Positions 27,293 through 35,925 of a stretch of DNA of 64,000 nucleotides are shown one piece after another; position 1 is the stretch's first letter, and each line of letters opens with the position of its first letter. The notes beneath the pieces were generated by a model. That model was not told the origin of the DNA, did not search any database, and saw only the letters and a list, made by a program, of their open reading frames with translations. The position numbers were made by a program, and so were the translations under genes. Source of the stretch: Caloranaerobacter ferrireducens (GTDB lineage: Bacteria > Bacillota > Clostridia > Tissierellales > Thermohalobacteraceae); the NCBI RefSeq assembly GCF_001730685.1, contig NZ_MDJR01000001.1, positions 868,001 through 932,000 of the forward strand. The letters are read 5' to 3'.

Positions 27293-29715
27293 TCGAACGC
27301 CCCCCAGTTTATAGCACATTCTATATTATCGCTACTACTTTGTGTGCCTGTTGCAATCTCTTCAACATATACATCCATTCCTGTAGTTGTAATATTGTAT
27401 GCTCTAACTGTTATTTGACTTTTGTTAACGCTATTTCTCTTAAAATATTCTGGAGTAACAAATATCTTTGGAGTAGAGCTAAAAGCAGGACTAAATGTTA
27501 TTGAAAAAGTATGTCCAATACCAGTTCCTATATATTCTGCTCTTCCACCTTGGATATTTTTTGCATAATAAGAACTGTCTTGTCCATTAAATAATTCTGT
27601 GTCTAAACCACTTCCTGCTCCATCTACTGTTTTAATTTTTTCAAGAAGAGTTGTAGGCTGTTCTAATTCTTCTATACTCTGACTATTAGCTTTTACTCTA
27701 TCGTCAATATTTTGCACATTCTTGCTTAGTTGATTTATTGCATCTGTATTTGAGTTTGTTTGTGCTTTGTGGTTTGTTGCAACAGTTATTTCAGCAGAAG
27801 GATAAGTCGACAATTCCTCTGCATAAAAATAATCCCAATCTACAAGGTCGCCATCTTGTAAATCAGGATGTGTGAATGATAATCCATCTTGTGCTATAAC
27901 AGCTTGAGATACATCTAATGCAATATAACTTCCATCTGCTGGATTTACTTTGTGTATAAAGTCTATACTTGCTATAGGATATTTTGTATCTGATACTTGA
28001 CAACCATTTACGCTATCATAAAAACTTACTTCAGGTATTGCTTTTTCAAAATATACTGTTCCGTTCTCGTATGCTGTTAAAGGCGTAACATTTAGACTAT
28101 ATTCTACAGGAGTTGCTAATTGATAAATTAGCGTACCATTATGAGAATTAAGATAATTTTTAAGTTTATCTATTACTGTTGCCCCTGTTTCAGCATCTAT
28201 AATTGTTTTGTTAATAAATAAAACTAAACTTTGACTAGTAGGACTAATGTAAAAATGTTCTGTATCGCTAGTATAATTTTCATCATATACATATTCTTTA
28301 TTATCTATCACTAATCTACCACCGTTTGTTATATTAGTACCATATTCACTAGAAGCAAGACTAAATCTATAAACAGTTCCTAAATCTGAACCATCACCCC
28401 AATTTCTACTACCATCTAATATTACTTTGTTGCTACATTTCTTTATCAATCTTCCATCATCAGTAACTTCGTCTTTAGTGCCATTAAGCAAACTATTGAG
28501 TCCATCAACGCCGCTTGGCAGATTGATATATCTTATGCTTTCTTTGTATTCTTTGTATGTTGTTAATTGAGTGCCTTCTTCAAGTTGGATTTCTTTGTAC
28601 CATGTTGAACCAATACCATTTAGAGCATATAACAAAACTCGTATTTCGTCATAATCACCTGTATTTACATTAGCTTCAATAGTATGTTCTGAAGTATTCA
28701 AATCAGAACCACTAGATGAACCTAAATTAACTGTTAAATCTTTATCCATTACTCTTATATAACAATTTGAATTTCCATCAGATTTTGCTTTTGCACTTAA
28801 TTTATGTGTTGTATTCTTTTTAACCTTTATTACTTCACTTTTTACATATTCATAACCAATAGTATCTGCTGTCACTTTAAAATAACCATTTTCTAAAGTT
28901 AATTCAGCACTTCCATTTTCCCAACCATTTAATCCTTCTTCACAATTACCATTTCTAACTAGATTTTTACCAATAACTTTTATTTTTGTGCTAACTGTAG
29001 ATTTAGTGCCATCAAACCAGTATGGGAACGTAGAATTTATTTCATCTGCTGTTTTGTCCTCAAGTCCTTCTGCTGTTAGGTCAAGTGCGAATACTTCTTG
29101 TACTTCCATAGTTTTACCATTTGCTGTTGCTGCGTCAATATAGTGTGCATAAATTCTTATTTCAACATTTCCTGTATTTGTAGTATTTGTAGTAATTTCA
29201 TTGAAGTAGTACCACTGGTCTTGAACAGGTGTGTTAATTGTATAAGTAGCAACATTCCCATCTGAATGACGAACTTCAAGTGTAATATATTGTGCGTCTG
29301 GATTTGTTACTCTAACTTTTAAACGGGTATATATTTTTTTATTATCTTGCCAATTTGTATTTGTTATATGTTGTATTATTGTATTGGTACTTGTACCATT
29401 ACCTGTGATTGATAATGTATTATTTTGTGCTGAAATTGAACCACCTGCTAAAGCAGTCCACCCAGTTGTATCTACAAAATTACCATTTTGAACTATATTT
29501 GTTGCTGTGTTACCAAATAATCCAACGCTAACTTGCCCTTTATCCTCGGTCGAACTTGGTAATGATATTACGCTTTCTCCGTCTGATGTAATAGTTTGAT
29601 ACAAAGGTTCGTTGACCGAATTGTCTAAGTACTCAAGCTCGTCTTCTATTTTATTCATGTTTGCTGCCGAAAGCGGTGTTACGCCATCTTGCCAGTTGGT
29701 TTTTGTGTAAGCCAT
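27289..29715 (-). CDS. Tail fibre / receptor-binding protein
   Basis: 808 residues. The N-terminus (TKTNWQDGVTPLSAANMNKIEDEL) is a common tail-attachment motif in Firmicute phages. Two jelly-roll, carbohydrate-binding-like segments follow (VQNGNFVDTTGWTAL and LVRNGNCEEGLNGWENG, each with the N-G-x-F/C...G-W pattern), then a coiled coil (INQLSKNVQNIDDRVKANSQ) and a C-terminal beta domain. It most likely binds surface polysaccharide. It lies downstream of two small tail proteins and before the lysis genes. Confidence 0.8.
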   Translation of the reverse strand: MAYTKTNWQDGVTPLSAANMNKIEDELEYLDNSVNEPLYQTITSDGESVISLPSSTEDKGQVSVGLFGNTATNIVQNGNFVDTTGWTALAGGSISAQNNTLSITGNGTSTNTIIQHITNTNWQDNKKIYTRLKVRVTNPDAQYITLEVRHSDGNVATYTINTPVQDQWYYFNEITTNTTNTGNVEIRIYAHYIDAATANGKTMEVQEVFALDLTAEGLEDKTADEINSTFPYWFDGTKSTVSTKIKVIGKNLVRNGNCEEGLNGWENGSAELTLENGYFKVTADTIGYEYVKSEVIKVKKNTTHKLSAKAKSDGNSNCYIRVMDKDLTVNLGSSSGSDLNTSEHTIEANVNTGDYDEIRVLLYALNGIGSTWYKEIQLEEGTQLTTYKEYKESIRYINLPSGVDGLNSLLNGTKDEVTDDGRLIKKCSNKVILDGSRNWGDGSDLGTVYRFSLASSEYGTNITNGGRLVIDNKEYVYDENYTSDTEHFYISPTSQSLVLFINKTIIDAETGATVIDKLKNYLNSHNGTLIYQLATPVEYSLNVTPLTAYENGTVYFEKAIPEVSFYDSVNGCQVSDTKYPIASIDFIHKVNPADGSYIALDVSQAVIAQDGLSFTHPDLQDGDLVDWDYFYAEELSTYPSAEITVATNHKAQTNSNTDAINQLSKNVQNIDDRVKANSQSIEELEQPTTLLEKIKTVDGAGSGLDTELFNGQDSSYYAKNIQGGRAEYIGTGIGHTFSITFSPAFSSTPKIFVTPEYFKRNSVNKSQITVRAYNITTTGMDVYVEEIATGTQSSSDNIECAINWGAFE

Positions 29716-29775
29716 ATTATTCCACCTTCTTTCTTACATAGAAAGCTTTATTTTTCAATATTAAACTTCCTTTTT

Positions 29776-30138
29776 TTATGCTCCTTCTACTGTAATTTCA
29801 AATGATATCGTCAAACTTTGAGTGTTATTTTTAGCTACATTTATACTACCACCACTGAATAATTCGCCAGTCCCTACTATATCAGTAGCACTATTCCCAA
29901 ATACTCCTGCATTAGTGAAATTTATTCCGTTTCCTTCTGTTTCATCAAAGTATATTTCTTTTACTAGAGTAAATCCATCTATTAAAGAAGATGCTTGCTT
30001 CCTAAGTTGCTCATTGTCAAGAGTGGTATCATTTATAGTTGGAGCTGTTCCTATACCAATTCCAATGTGTGTTAACTCATTGTCAAGTAGTGTTAAAAGT
30101 CTTGATAAACCAGCGTTAGTAACCAAATCCATCACCAC
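29776..30138 (-). CDS. Small phage tail protein
   Basis: 120 residues with a Gly/Thr-rich beta pattern (ELTHIGIGIGTAPTINDTTL, then FTNAGVFGNSATDIVGTGELFSGG). This type of protein precedes tail fibres in many clostridial phages. Function is inferred as baseplate or fibre attachment. The true start may be the ATG two codons in (30132), after AAGGTGG. Confidence 0.7.
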   Translation of the reverse strand: MVMDLVTNAGLSRLLTLLDNELTHIGIGIGTAPTINDTTLDNEQLRKQASSLIDGFTLVKEIYFDETEGNGINFTNAGVFGNSATDIVGTGELFSGGSINVAKNNTQSLTISFEITVEGA

Positions 30139-30139
30139 C

Positions 30140-30340
30140 TTAGATATAAAGTGAAGAACTGCAATATATATTTGTGTTGCAAATCGGATATTGATGTAGT
30201 TTAGCTGTTATATTTACAGTAATTTTTATATCTGAATAAAATTTTGATATTTGTGCTATTGCTGCATTTTCATCAAGTGTATTTGATTCAAGGGCTTCAA
30301 CTCTGCTGTTTAGTTTTGCGACTTGCTCTGATAGTTTCAT
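30140..30340 (-). CDS. Hypothetical small coiled-coil tail-region protein
   Basis: 66 residues. Residues 1-25 form a coiled coil (KLSEQVAKLNSRVEALESNT). The rest is strand-like and ends in a Cys/Tyr-rich tail. GGAGG precedes the ATG. It is placed between the tail hub and a small tail protein, so it is probably structural, but nothing more can be said. Confidence 0.6.
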   Translation of the reverse strand: MKLSEQVAKLNSRVEALESNTLDENAAIAQISKFYSDIKITVNITAKLHQYPICNTNIYCSSSLYI

Positions 30341-31566
30341 ATCAATTCCTCCATTACCACAGAACTAATAACTGGTACTGGATTATTAGTTCTTAGGTTG
30401 TAAGGTCTTATATCTCTACTAATCGATTTAACTAAAAATTTGCCAACCACATTCCATTCATTTGTAACAATATTTACATCACATCTTTGCCCAATAGCAA
30501 TACTTTCTTCTGTTGTAGAAAAGCTGATTATTCTTTTATCTTCCGTTCTTTTCTTTATTTCTGCTTTACCAAATTGTCTAGCACTTGCTTTGTCGGTTAT
30601 ATCTTTATTTTTAATAGCTTTTTCAAATAAACCATAAGTTTGTATGTTATTATAGTTTTCAAAGTAGTCGATAACCTGAATAGTAGGTCTATATCTAGCT
30701 TTAATTGTTCCTGTAAATGGAGTTGCTACATTGTCTGGAATATAAAAAACTTTCTCACCTTTATTAATGAGAAAGTCTTGATTTCCATCATCATTACTTT
30801 CTAGTTTTGAATTTTTCAATACTCCATCAACATATATTTCAGTAAAGTTCGGCTCATATGCTAGTTTGAATACTCTTTGTACTCCATCACCAGTAAAATA
30901 TTCTTCAATATAATTTGGTGATGATTGTTTTGCTCCTATGATCCAAACTCTGTTTGCTGGGTTTTCTCCGATATATTGAACTCTAAGGGTCCTATGGAGT
31001 ATTTTAGAACTATCTATATTTGGACCATCTGTTTCATAATCTTTAAAAAAATGAAAATCCTTGTTTGCATCTATATACCAATGCCATTCTGGAATAAATT
31101 CTAGGATTCTATCTAATGCCTTCATAACAGAATCATAAGGGAAATAAATCCTATCTATTATAGTGCTACATTCCCTTATATTTATGGTTGTTACTTCAGG
31201 TACTTTTAAAGTTAATATATCTTTAAGAATTAAATCTGGTTTGCCTTGAAATGAATCATCATTGGTATATGTTTTAGCAATTATTCTGTTGTGTAAAATA
31301 TCAGACCAATCAACACACTCAAAGGTTGTGTTTTTGTATCCCTGATCCGAATCCTGTTGATTTAAAATATATCCACTATACTTTTTAACACCATCTTTTA
31401 AAACGTCTATTTTAGCGTATTTATGAACTTCTGATATATTTTTGCATTCAACTGTAAATGTATCACTTTTGTTGTCTAGATTTTCGCTTGTTTTTATATT
31501 TAATACTCTATCAGATATATCATATTGTCCTAATACTGGATTGTCTATTGTTATTGACCAGCCCAT
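30337..31566 (-). CDS. Tail hub / baseplate-type protein
   Basis: 409 residues. The N-terminal region (ITIDNPVLGQYDISDRVLNIKTSE) and the pattern of alternating beta segments with SVMKALDRILEFIPEWHWYIDANKDFHF resemble hub proteins of the late-control-D/gp27 type. It follows the tape measure and starts 3 bases after it, the place of a distal tail or hub protein. It would connect the tail tip with the fibre. Family assignment is by context and pattern. Confidence 0.7.
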   Translation of the reverse strand: MGWSITIDNPVLGQYDISDRVLNIKTSENLDNKSDTFTVECKNISEVHKYAKIDVLKDGVKKYSGYILNQQDSDQGYKNTTFECVDWSDILHNRIIAKTYTNDDSFQGKPDLILKDILTLKVPEVTTINIRECSTIIDRIYFPYDSVMKALDRILEFIPEWHWYIDANKDFHFFKDYETDGPNIDSSKILHRTLRVQYIGENPANRVWIIGAKQSSPNYIEEYFTGDGVQRVFKLAYEPNFTEIYVDGVLKNSKLESNDDGNQDFLINKGEKVFYIPDNVATPFTGTIKARYRPTIQVIDYFENYNNIQTYGLFEKAIKNKDITDKASARQFGKAEIKKRTEDKRIISFSTTEESIAIGQRCDVNIVTNEWNVVGKFLVKSISRDIRPYNLRTNNPVPVISSVVMEELI

Positions 31567-31568
31567 GA

Positions 31569-33290
31569 CTAAACACCTGCCATTGTTAGAACTCTGCCAC
31601 CAAGTCCGTTGTCAACGTATTCTTGAATTACTTTTCCATCTAGTATTACTTGAATAATGTTTCCTCTATTGTTATACCTATCTAATTTAGATAGTGGAAT
31701 AACTGCTTCATGTTCTCCACCTTCACCTATCATTGCAAGAGTAGGTTTAGTTACTATTCCACCTTCCTCAAGCATTGGAATTTGTGGTATGTTAAATCCC
31801 CAACTTTTGCCACCTATAACTGGAACCCATTTAGGTATTGAAAATTTAATTCTATTCATTCCTCTAATCATGCCATTAATAGCACCTATTATCTTGTTTA
31901 TAGCTCCTTTTATTCCTGTTACTATACTGTTCCAAACATCTAATATTTTCGCTTTTACAGTATCCCAATTTTTATATAAAGCTACGCCTATTGCAATTAA
32001 TCCAGCAATAACGCCTATTGTTATTAAAACTGGAGCAGATAATCCTCCTATAGTGGCTCCTAGAAGTGTTAAAATAGCCTTTAATTTTCCAAATAGAGCT
32101 ATTGCTTTACCTACTATAATCAACACAGGTCCAATAGCTGCAACTAAAAGACCTATTTTTACTATCATTTCTTGTGTACCTTTATCTAAATTATTAAACC
32201 AATCTGTCCATTCCTGAATTTTTGCTATTATTGCTTCAATAGAAGGCTTGAGTACCTCATATATTGATAAAGCAGCACCTTCTAATGCGCTTTTAAGCTT
32301 TGTCATTTGACCTTGTAAGTTATCTTGCATAATATCTGACATTTCTTTTGCTGCACCGTTATAATTTCTAGTTGCCTCTGTTAGTTTTTGATAATCCTCT
32401 TGGCTTGCATTAATTATAGCAAGCATACCACTCATAGCTTCTTTACCAAATATAGTTGAAGCGTATTGAGCTTTTTGCTCTTCTGTTAGGTTAGCAAATT
32501 TTTCTCTTAATTGGTCCATTATATCTTTAAATGGAAGCATATTACCTGCGCTGTCTGTAAATGTCAATCCTAATTGCTCTATTAATTTTGCTGATTCTTT
32601 TGAAGGGTCAAGCATACGTGAAATGGCTCCTCTTAATGTTGTACCTGCTTGACTTGCTTTAATTCCTGCATTAGCCATGAGTCCTAATGCTAAAGCTGCA
32701 TCTTCCGCACTATAACCTAATGAGCCGAATAAAGGAGCTACATATTTAAAAGATTCACCAAGCATTGATACATTTGTGTTTGCACTAGATGATGTCTTTG
32801 CCAAAAGGTCAGCAAATTGATTAGCTTGACTTGCTTTCATGCCAAAAGCTGTAAGTGCATCTGTTACTATATCTGATACAGTTGCTAAATCTTCTCCACT
32901 TGCTGCTGCAAGCATCATTACACCATCTAAACCTTCAAGTATTTGAGTAGTATCCCAACCAGCCATAGCCATATATTTCATGGCTTCAGCACTTTCAGAA
33001 GCACTAAACTTTGTTGTTGCACCCATTTCTTTAGCTTTTTCTTTTAACTTTTCAAACTCTTCTCCTGTTGCACCTGAAATAGCTCTTACTTTTGACATAG
33101 CAGAATCAAAATCCATTCCAATTTTAGCTGCTGCAACGCCAACACCCATTATTGGTAATGTCACTTTTGTAGTTAAACTCTTACCAACATCATTTAATTT
33201 ATTGCTTACATATCTGATATCCTTTGTTGCTTTTTTAATTTTTCTTTCAAAATCTCTTAAATTTGCTCCTATTTTTACTACTAATGCCAA
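31569..33290 (-). CDS. Tail tape measure protein (TP901 core type)
   Basis: 573 residues from a TTG after GGTGGTGATG. The N-terminal core (MDFDSAMSKVRAISGATGEEFEKLKEKA, GATTKFSASESAEAMKYMAMAGW) is the conserved TP901 tape-measure region. Middle hydrophobic segments lie at ~395-450, and the C-terminus has the EGGIVTKPTLAMIGEGGEHEAVIPL signature. Tape measures scale with tail length at about 1.5 angstrom per residue, so the tail should be short for a siphophage, under ~100 nm. It directly follows the frameshifting chaperone pair. Confidence 0.93.
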   Translation of the reverse strand: MALVVKIGANLRDFERKIKKATKDIRYVSNKLNDVGKSLTTKVTLPIMGVGVAAAKIGMDFDSAMSKVRAISGATGEEFEKLKEKAKEMGATTKFSASESAEAMKYMAMAGWDTTQILEGLDGVMMLAAASGEDLATVSDIVTDALTAFGMKASQANQFADLLAKTSSSANTNVSMLGESFKYVAPLFGSLGYSAEDAALALGLMANAGIKASQAGTTLRGAISRMLDPSKESAKLIEQLGLTFTDSAGNMLPFKDIMDQLREKFANLTEEQKAQYASTIFGKEAMSGMLAIINASQEDYQKLTEATRNYNGAAKEMSDIMQDNLQGQMTKLKSALEGAALSIYEVLKPSIEAIIAKIQEWTDWFNNLDKGTQEMIVKIGLLVAAIGPVLIIVGKAIALFGKLKAILTLLGATIGGLSAPVLITIGVIAGLIAIGVALYKNWDTVKAKILDVWNSIVTGIKGAINKIIGAINGMIRGMNRIKFSIPKWVPVIGGKSWGFNIPQIPMLEEGGIVTKPTLAMIGEGGEHEAVIPLSKLDRYNNRGNIIQVILDGKVIQEYVDNGLGGRVLTMAGV

Positions 33291-33304
33291 CTCATCACCA
33301 CCTT

Positions 33305-33571
33305 TTAGGTGAAAATCCTTTTTAGTTCATCAAGTTGTTTTTTCTTTTCCTCTATGTCAACTAACTTGCTTTCATTGTTATTGCTAAATAATTTGTGATT
33401 CTTGCCTTTCATTGCATTAAAAATAGCCACTTTTGTGGCTATACAGTACATTTCAAGCTCGTTTTTGTATTTCTCGGTATATCCTTCAAACATAAGCTCA
33501 AGTTCTCTAGGAGTTAACTCATAATATTCAAATGAGGATATGCCTAAATAGCCAGTTGCTAATTTAAACAT
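33305..33571 (-). CDS. Tail assembly chaperone, T-domain (frameshift product)
   Basis: The -1 frame runs on without stop from the poly-A slip site at 33604-33612 through IDDEEPLSFEDMFKLATGYLGIS and YYELTPRELELMFEGY, the typical gpT-like motif. It is probably translated mainly as the C-terminal half of a G-T fusion rather than from the ATG at 33571, which lacks a good ribosome site. The fusion recruits the tape measure for tail assembly in lambda-like phages. Confidence 0.85.
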   Translation of the reverse strand: MFKLATGYLGISSFEYYELTPRELELMFEGYTEKYKNELEMYCIATKVAIFNAMKGKNHKLFSNNNESKLVDIEEKKKQLDELKRIFT

Positions 33572-33600
33572 ATCCTCAAAACTTAAAGGTTCTTCATCAT

Positions 33601-33900
33601 CTATTTTTTTTTATTGTTTCCTAAAGCCAATTCTAAGGCTTCTGATACTTTATCATTTATATAATCAATTCCCTTTTCTGTAATAGCTTCATCCATTAAA
33701 TCTCCTATTTTTTCTAATGTTAGTGTTTTGTCCTCCCAAATCAAACCACAATAAAGTATAACTCGAAACTCTTTTATTCCTGTTTCGTTCTGGAGTTTTG
33801 TAATAGGTTTCCCTAACATATCTTCCAACTGACAAAGTGCATTTATTCCATATCTTAAGTTCCTGACTTTATCCAATTCAATTGCTACACTCTTTTTCAT
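33601..33900 (-). CDS. Tail assembly chaperone, G-domain
   Basis: 99 residues, helical, ending NNKKK at a run of nine A. It lies between the major tail protein and the tape measure, the fixed location of gpG-like chaperones. AGGTGATTAG precedes the ATG. The run of A is the site of a -1 shift into the next frame, giving the longer G-T form. Confidence 0.87.
   Translation of the reverse strand: MKKSVAIELDKVRNLRYGINALCQLEDMLGKPITKLQNETGIKEFRVILYCGLIWEDKTLTLEKIGDLMDEAITEKGIDYINDKVSEALELALGNNKKK
33604..33612 (-). other. Programmed -1 ribosomal frameshift site
   Basis: Nine A on the minus strand directly before the TAG of the G gene give a perfect A-AAA-AAA slip heptamer. Slipping back one base opens a frame with no stop down to 33305. 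The coordinates show the two frames differ by exactly -1. Confidence 0.85.
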
Positions 33901-33913
33901 CTAATCACCTCTT

Positions 33914-34312
33914 TTATGCTTTTGTTAATGGACCTGTACCTTGTAAAGTAACTGAGTAAGTTGCTGCATCATCATATGGCATTTCTATTGGGAAATCTGT
34001 AATTATTGCATCTCCAGTATATTTGCTTCCACCAGCAGTATTAAGCTCAACTTTAACTTTAGTTCCATTCATGTATGCAGTTTCTAGTTGACTATATGCA
34101 GTATCAGATTCAATTAAAAGCCCATCTGCTTCGATTGACCATTCTTTTATTGAAGCTTCACTTTCTCGCCATCCGTTACTGTCTTTAGTTGTAACATCAA
34201 TTGTTTCAGTACTTCTGTTAAGAGTTGCACCTCTTTGTCCTCCCAGAAGAATATAAGTACCAGGATTACCACTATCCTCTATCTTGATTACAAAATCTAC
34301 ACCTTTAGCCAC
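33914..34312 (-). CDS. Major tail tube protein
   Basis: 132 residues, beta-rich, with the pattern of the phi13/TP901-1 major tail family (LGGQRGATLNRSTETIDVTTKD, ADGLLIESDTAYSQLETAYM, MPYDDAATYSVTLQGTGPL). It forms the tail tube. GTG start after GGAGGTG. It lies between the tail terminator-like gene and the chaperones. Confidence 0.92.
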   Translation of the reverse strand: MAKGVDFVIKIEDSGNPGTYILLGGQRGATLNRSTETIDVTTKDSNGWRESEASIKEWSIEADGLLIESDTAYSQLETAYMNGTKVKVELNTAGGSKYTGDAIITDFPIEMPYDDAATYSVTLQGTGPLTKA

Positions 34313-34315
34313 AAA

Positions 34316-34705
34316 CTACACCTCCATGACCTTTATTCTTAACTTTAAGACTCCTTGTATATATGTTCCTTCGTTAAAAATTTCAATACTGTCTATAACT
34401 TGTAAATGGCTTTCATGCCCTTCGATTATCAAATCTTCACCTAAAGCATTATCAATCTCATTAATAATTTCTTCTGTTTCCTTTTTTCCTTTTGCTTCAC
34501 TGAAAATGTATAGTGTTTGTACTATTTCTTCTCCTTTTGTAATTTTAGTACCATATTGTGTAGCTATTATTTCGCCAAGTGCTACATATGGCATTTTTTG
34601 ATTTTCAGTAACATAATCAAAAACACCTTCAACTTTACTTGTCAAAGGTGTATAAGTAGATAATTTATCATATAAAGCTTTTTGCACTTTTAATATTGCA
34701 CTCAC
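34316..34705 (-). CDS. Tail completion / terminator protein (DUF3168-like)
   Basis: 129 residues with an N-terminal VQKALYDKLSTYTPLTSKVEGVFD and PYVALGEIIATQYGTK, a pattern of DUF3168-type tail-terminator proteins. It likely caps the tail tube at the head-tail joint. The GTG start overlaps the upstream gene by 4 bases. Confidence 0.8.
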   Translation of the reverse strand: MSAILKVQKALYDKLSTYTPLTSKVEGVFDYVTENQKMPYVALGEIIATQYGTKITKGEEIVQTLYIFSEAKGKKETEEIINEIDNALGEDLIIEGHESHLQVIDSIEIFNEGTYIQGVLKLRIKVMEV

Positions 34706-35100
34706 TTTTTCACCTCTTTTATTAATTCTGCTAAATATTCTGGTCTAACTACTTCTTCAGCTGGTCCCATAAATGGTTTCCCTTGCATTTCCCCTGTATA
34801 TTTGCCTGATTTTGTATATCTTTCTTTTGTACCATATTCAAACCAATGAGCTTTCCATCCTTTTGGTAATCTTGGTTTTACAGTTGCCATCAATCCATAG
34901 TTAAAATATTTAGCCTTTATACTTGCTTTTGTATCTGGGCTATTAAATTTAAATCTTTTTCTAGCTTCTTTCACTACTTTTCTTGCTGTTTTTTTAACTA
35001 GTTTTCTTATATTCTCTTTCTTTTGAATCTCAAAAAGACCTATTTCTCTTATAGTTTGCTCTACATTTTCTACATCAATATAAAATCCTTTATGTGCCAT
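34702..35100 (-). CDS. HK97 gp10-like tail component
   Basis: 132 residues, basic, with KKTARKVVKEARKRFKFNSPD followed by GWKAHWFEYGTKERYT and a short Gly-rich C-terminal motif (GKPFMGPAEEVVRPEY). This matches the gp10-type neck protein that follows the head-tail adaptor in HK97-like phages. Confidence 0.85.
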   Translation of the reverse strand: MAHKGFYIDVENVEQTIREIGLFEIQKKENIRKLVKKTARKVVKEARKRFKFNSPDTKASIKAKYFNYGLMATVKPRLPKGWKAHWFEYGTKERYTKSGKYTGEMQGKPFMGPAEEVVRPEYLAELIKEVKK

Positions 35101-35418
35101 TTAATCACTTCCAATGCACATAATTTCTAAGAATCTGTGCCTATTGTCTATGTCGATAATGCTCTTGATTTCAAAAGTTTTGTTTTTGTACTTTATTCTG
35201 CTAGTTATATTAACTGCATCTGTATAACGAATAGTGATTTTGTGAGTTACTTCGCTTTGAATTTGCTGTGCTTGAAAAAACTCTCTACCCCTTAAAGGCT
35301 TAATATTAGCCCATACCGTAGCGACATCTTGCCAAGTTTCAGTATAACCACCGTATCCATCTGGAATTCTAACATAATTTTGTATTGTTACTCTATCCCT
35401 TAATAATCCTACATTCAT
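35101..35418 (-). CDS. Head-tail adaptor (stopper) protein
   Basis: 105 residues, VGLLRDRVTIQNY...WQDVATVWANIKPLRGREFFQAQ, the hallmark of the phage head-tail joining family (SPP1 gp16-like). It closes the capsid pore after packaging. It starts 8 bases after the connector gene. Confidence 0.9.
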   Translation of the reverse strand: MNVGLLRDRVTIQNYVRIPDGYGGYTETWQDVATVWANIKPLRGREFFQAQQIQSEVTHKITIRYTDAVNITSRIKYKNKTFEIKSIIDIDNRHRFLEIMCIGSD

Positions 35419-35426
35419 AAGATCAC

Positions 35427-35711
35427 CTAAATTATATATTGTATTTGGGTTAAAATACTGTCTAATGAAAAAGCTAATTTATCTGCTTTTCCTACTACTT
35501 CCCTATTTTCATACCAGTGAGTTATAAGCAGTTTTTGAGCTAATTTATAAAGCTCAATTTGGTTTGTATCAGTTATATCTGTACTATTTAAACCTGTAGC
35601 ATTATAAATATAACCTTCACTTGCTTGTATCAATGCATTTAATAAAGTATCTTCATCTGTGAAGTTAATATCTATTCTTAAAAATTCTTTTACTTCATCA
35701 AGGGTCAACAT
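35427..35711 (-). CDS. Head-tail connector (gp6-like)
   Basis: 94 residues starting LTLDEVKEFLRIDINFTDEDTLL, the gp6/gp15 connector signature (LDEVKxxLRID...DD/EDxLL). It forms the ring below the portal. Between the small capsid-region protein and the adaptor. Confidence 0.9.
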   Translation of the reverse strand: MLTLDEVKEFLRIDINFTDEDTLLNALIQASEGYIYNATGLNSTDITDTNQIELYKLAQKLLITHWYENREVVGKADKLAFSLDSILTQIQYII

Positions 35712-35720
35712 TTTATCACC

Positions 35721-35864
35721 CTATTTCTTTTTCTTTTTTTCTATAGGTTTAGCATAATTTGCTCTTATTAAATCCTCTGCCAATTCTTTTTTAATATCTA
35801 CTATTTGGCCTTCTGAATAACTAAAATCTATCCCTGCTATATTTTTAAGTATTTCTACCTTCAC
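35721..35864 (-). CDS. Small head-region protein
   Basis: 47 residues from the GTG at 35864, after GGAGGG; the longer frame to 35909 would start inside the hairpin at 35887-35914. It reads VEILKNIAGIDFSYSEGQIV and ends in a lysine run. Short proteins of this type commonly lie between capsid and connector genes; role unknown, perhaps a capsid-associated or connector-assembly factor. Confidence 0.65.
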   Translation of the reverse strand: MKVEILKNIAGIDFSYSEGQIVDIKKELAEDLIRANYAKPIEKKKKK

Positions 35865-35881
35865 GTTATCCCTCCTATATA

Positions 35882-35914
35882 TTAAAAGGGCATAGGTTTG
35901 AAAACCCATACCCT
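35882..35914 (-). terminator. Strong hairpin after the major capsid gene
   Basis: 13-bp stem (AGGGTATGGGTTT with its complement, one G-U pair), 2-base loop, then TTTAAT on the minus strand. It probably lowers transcription of the connector and tail genes relative to capsid. Confidence 0.75.
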
Positions 35915-35925
35915 AAATTATGTTA

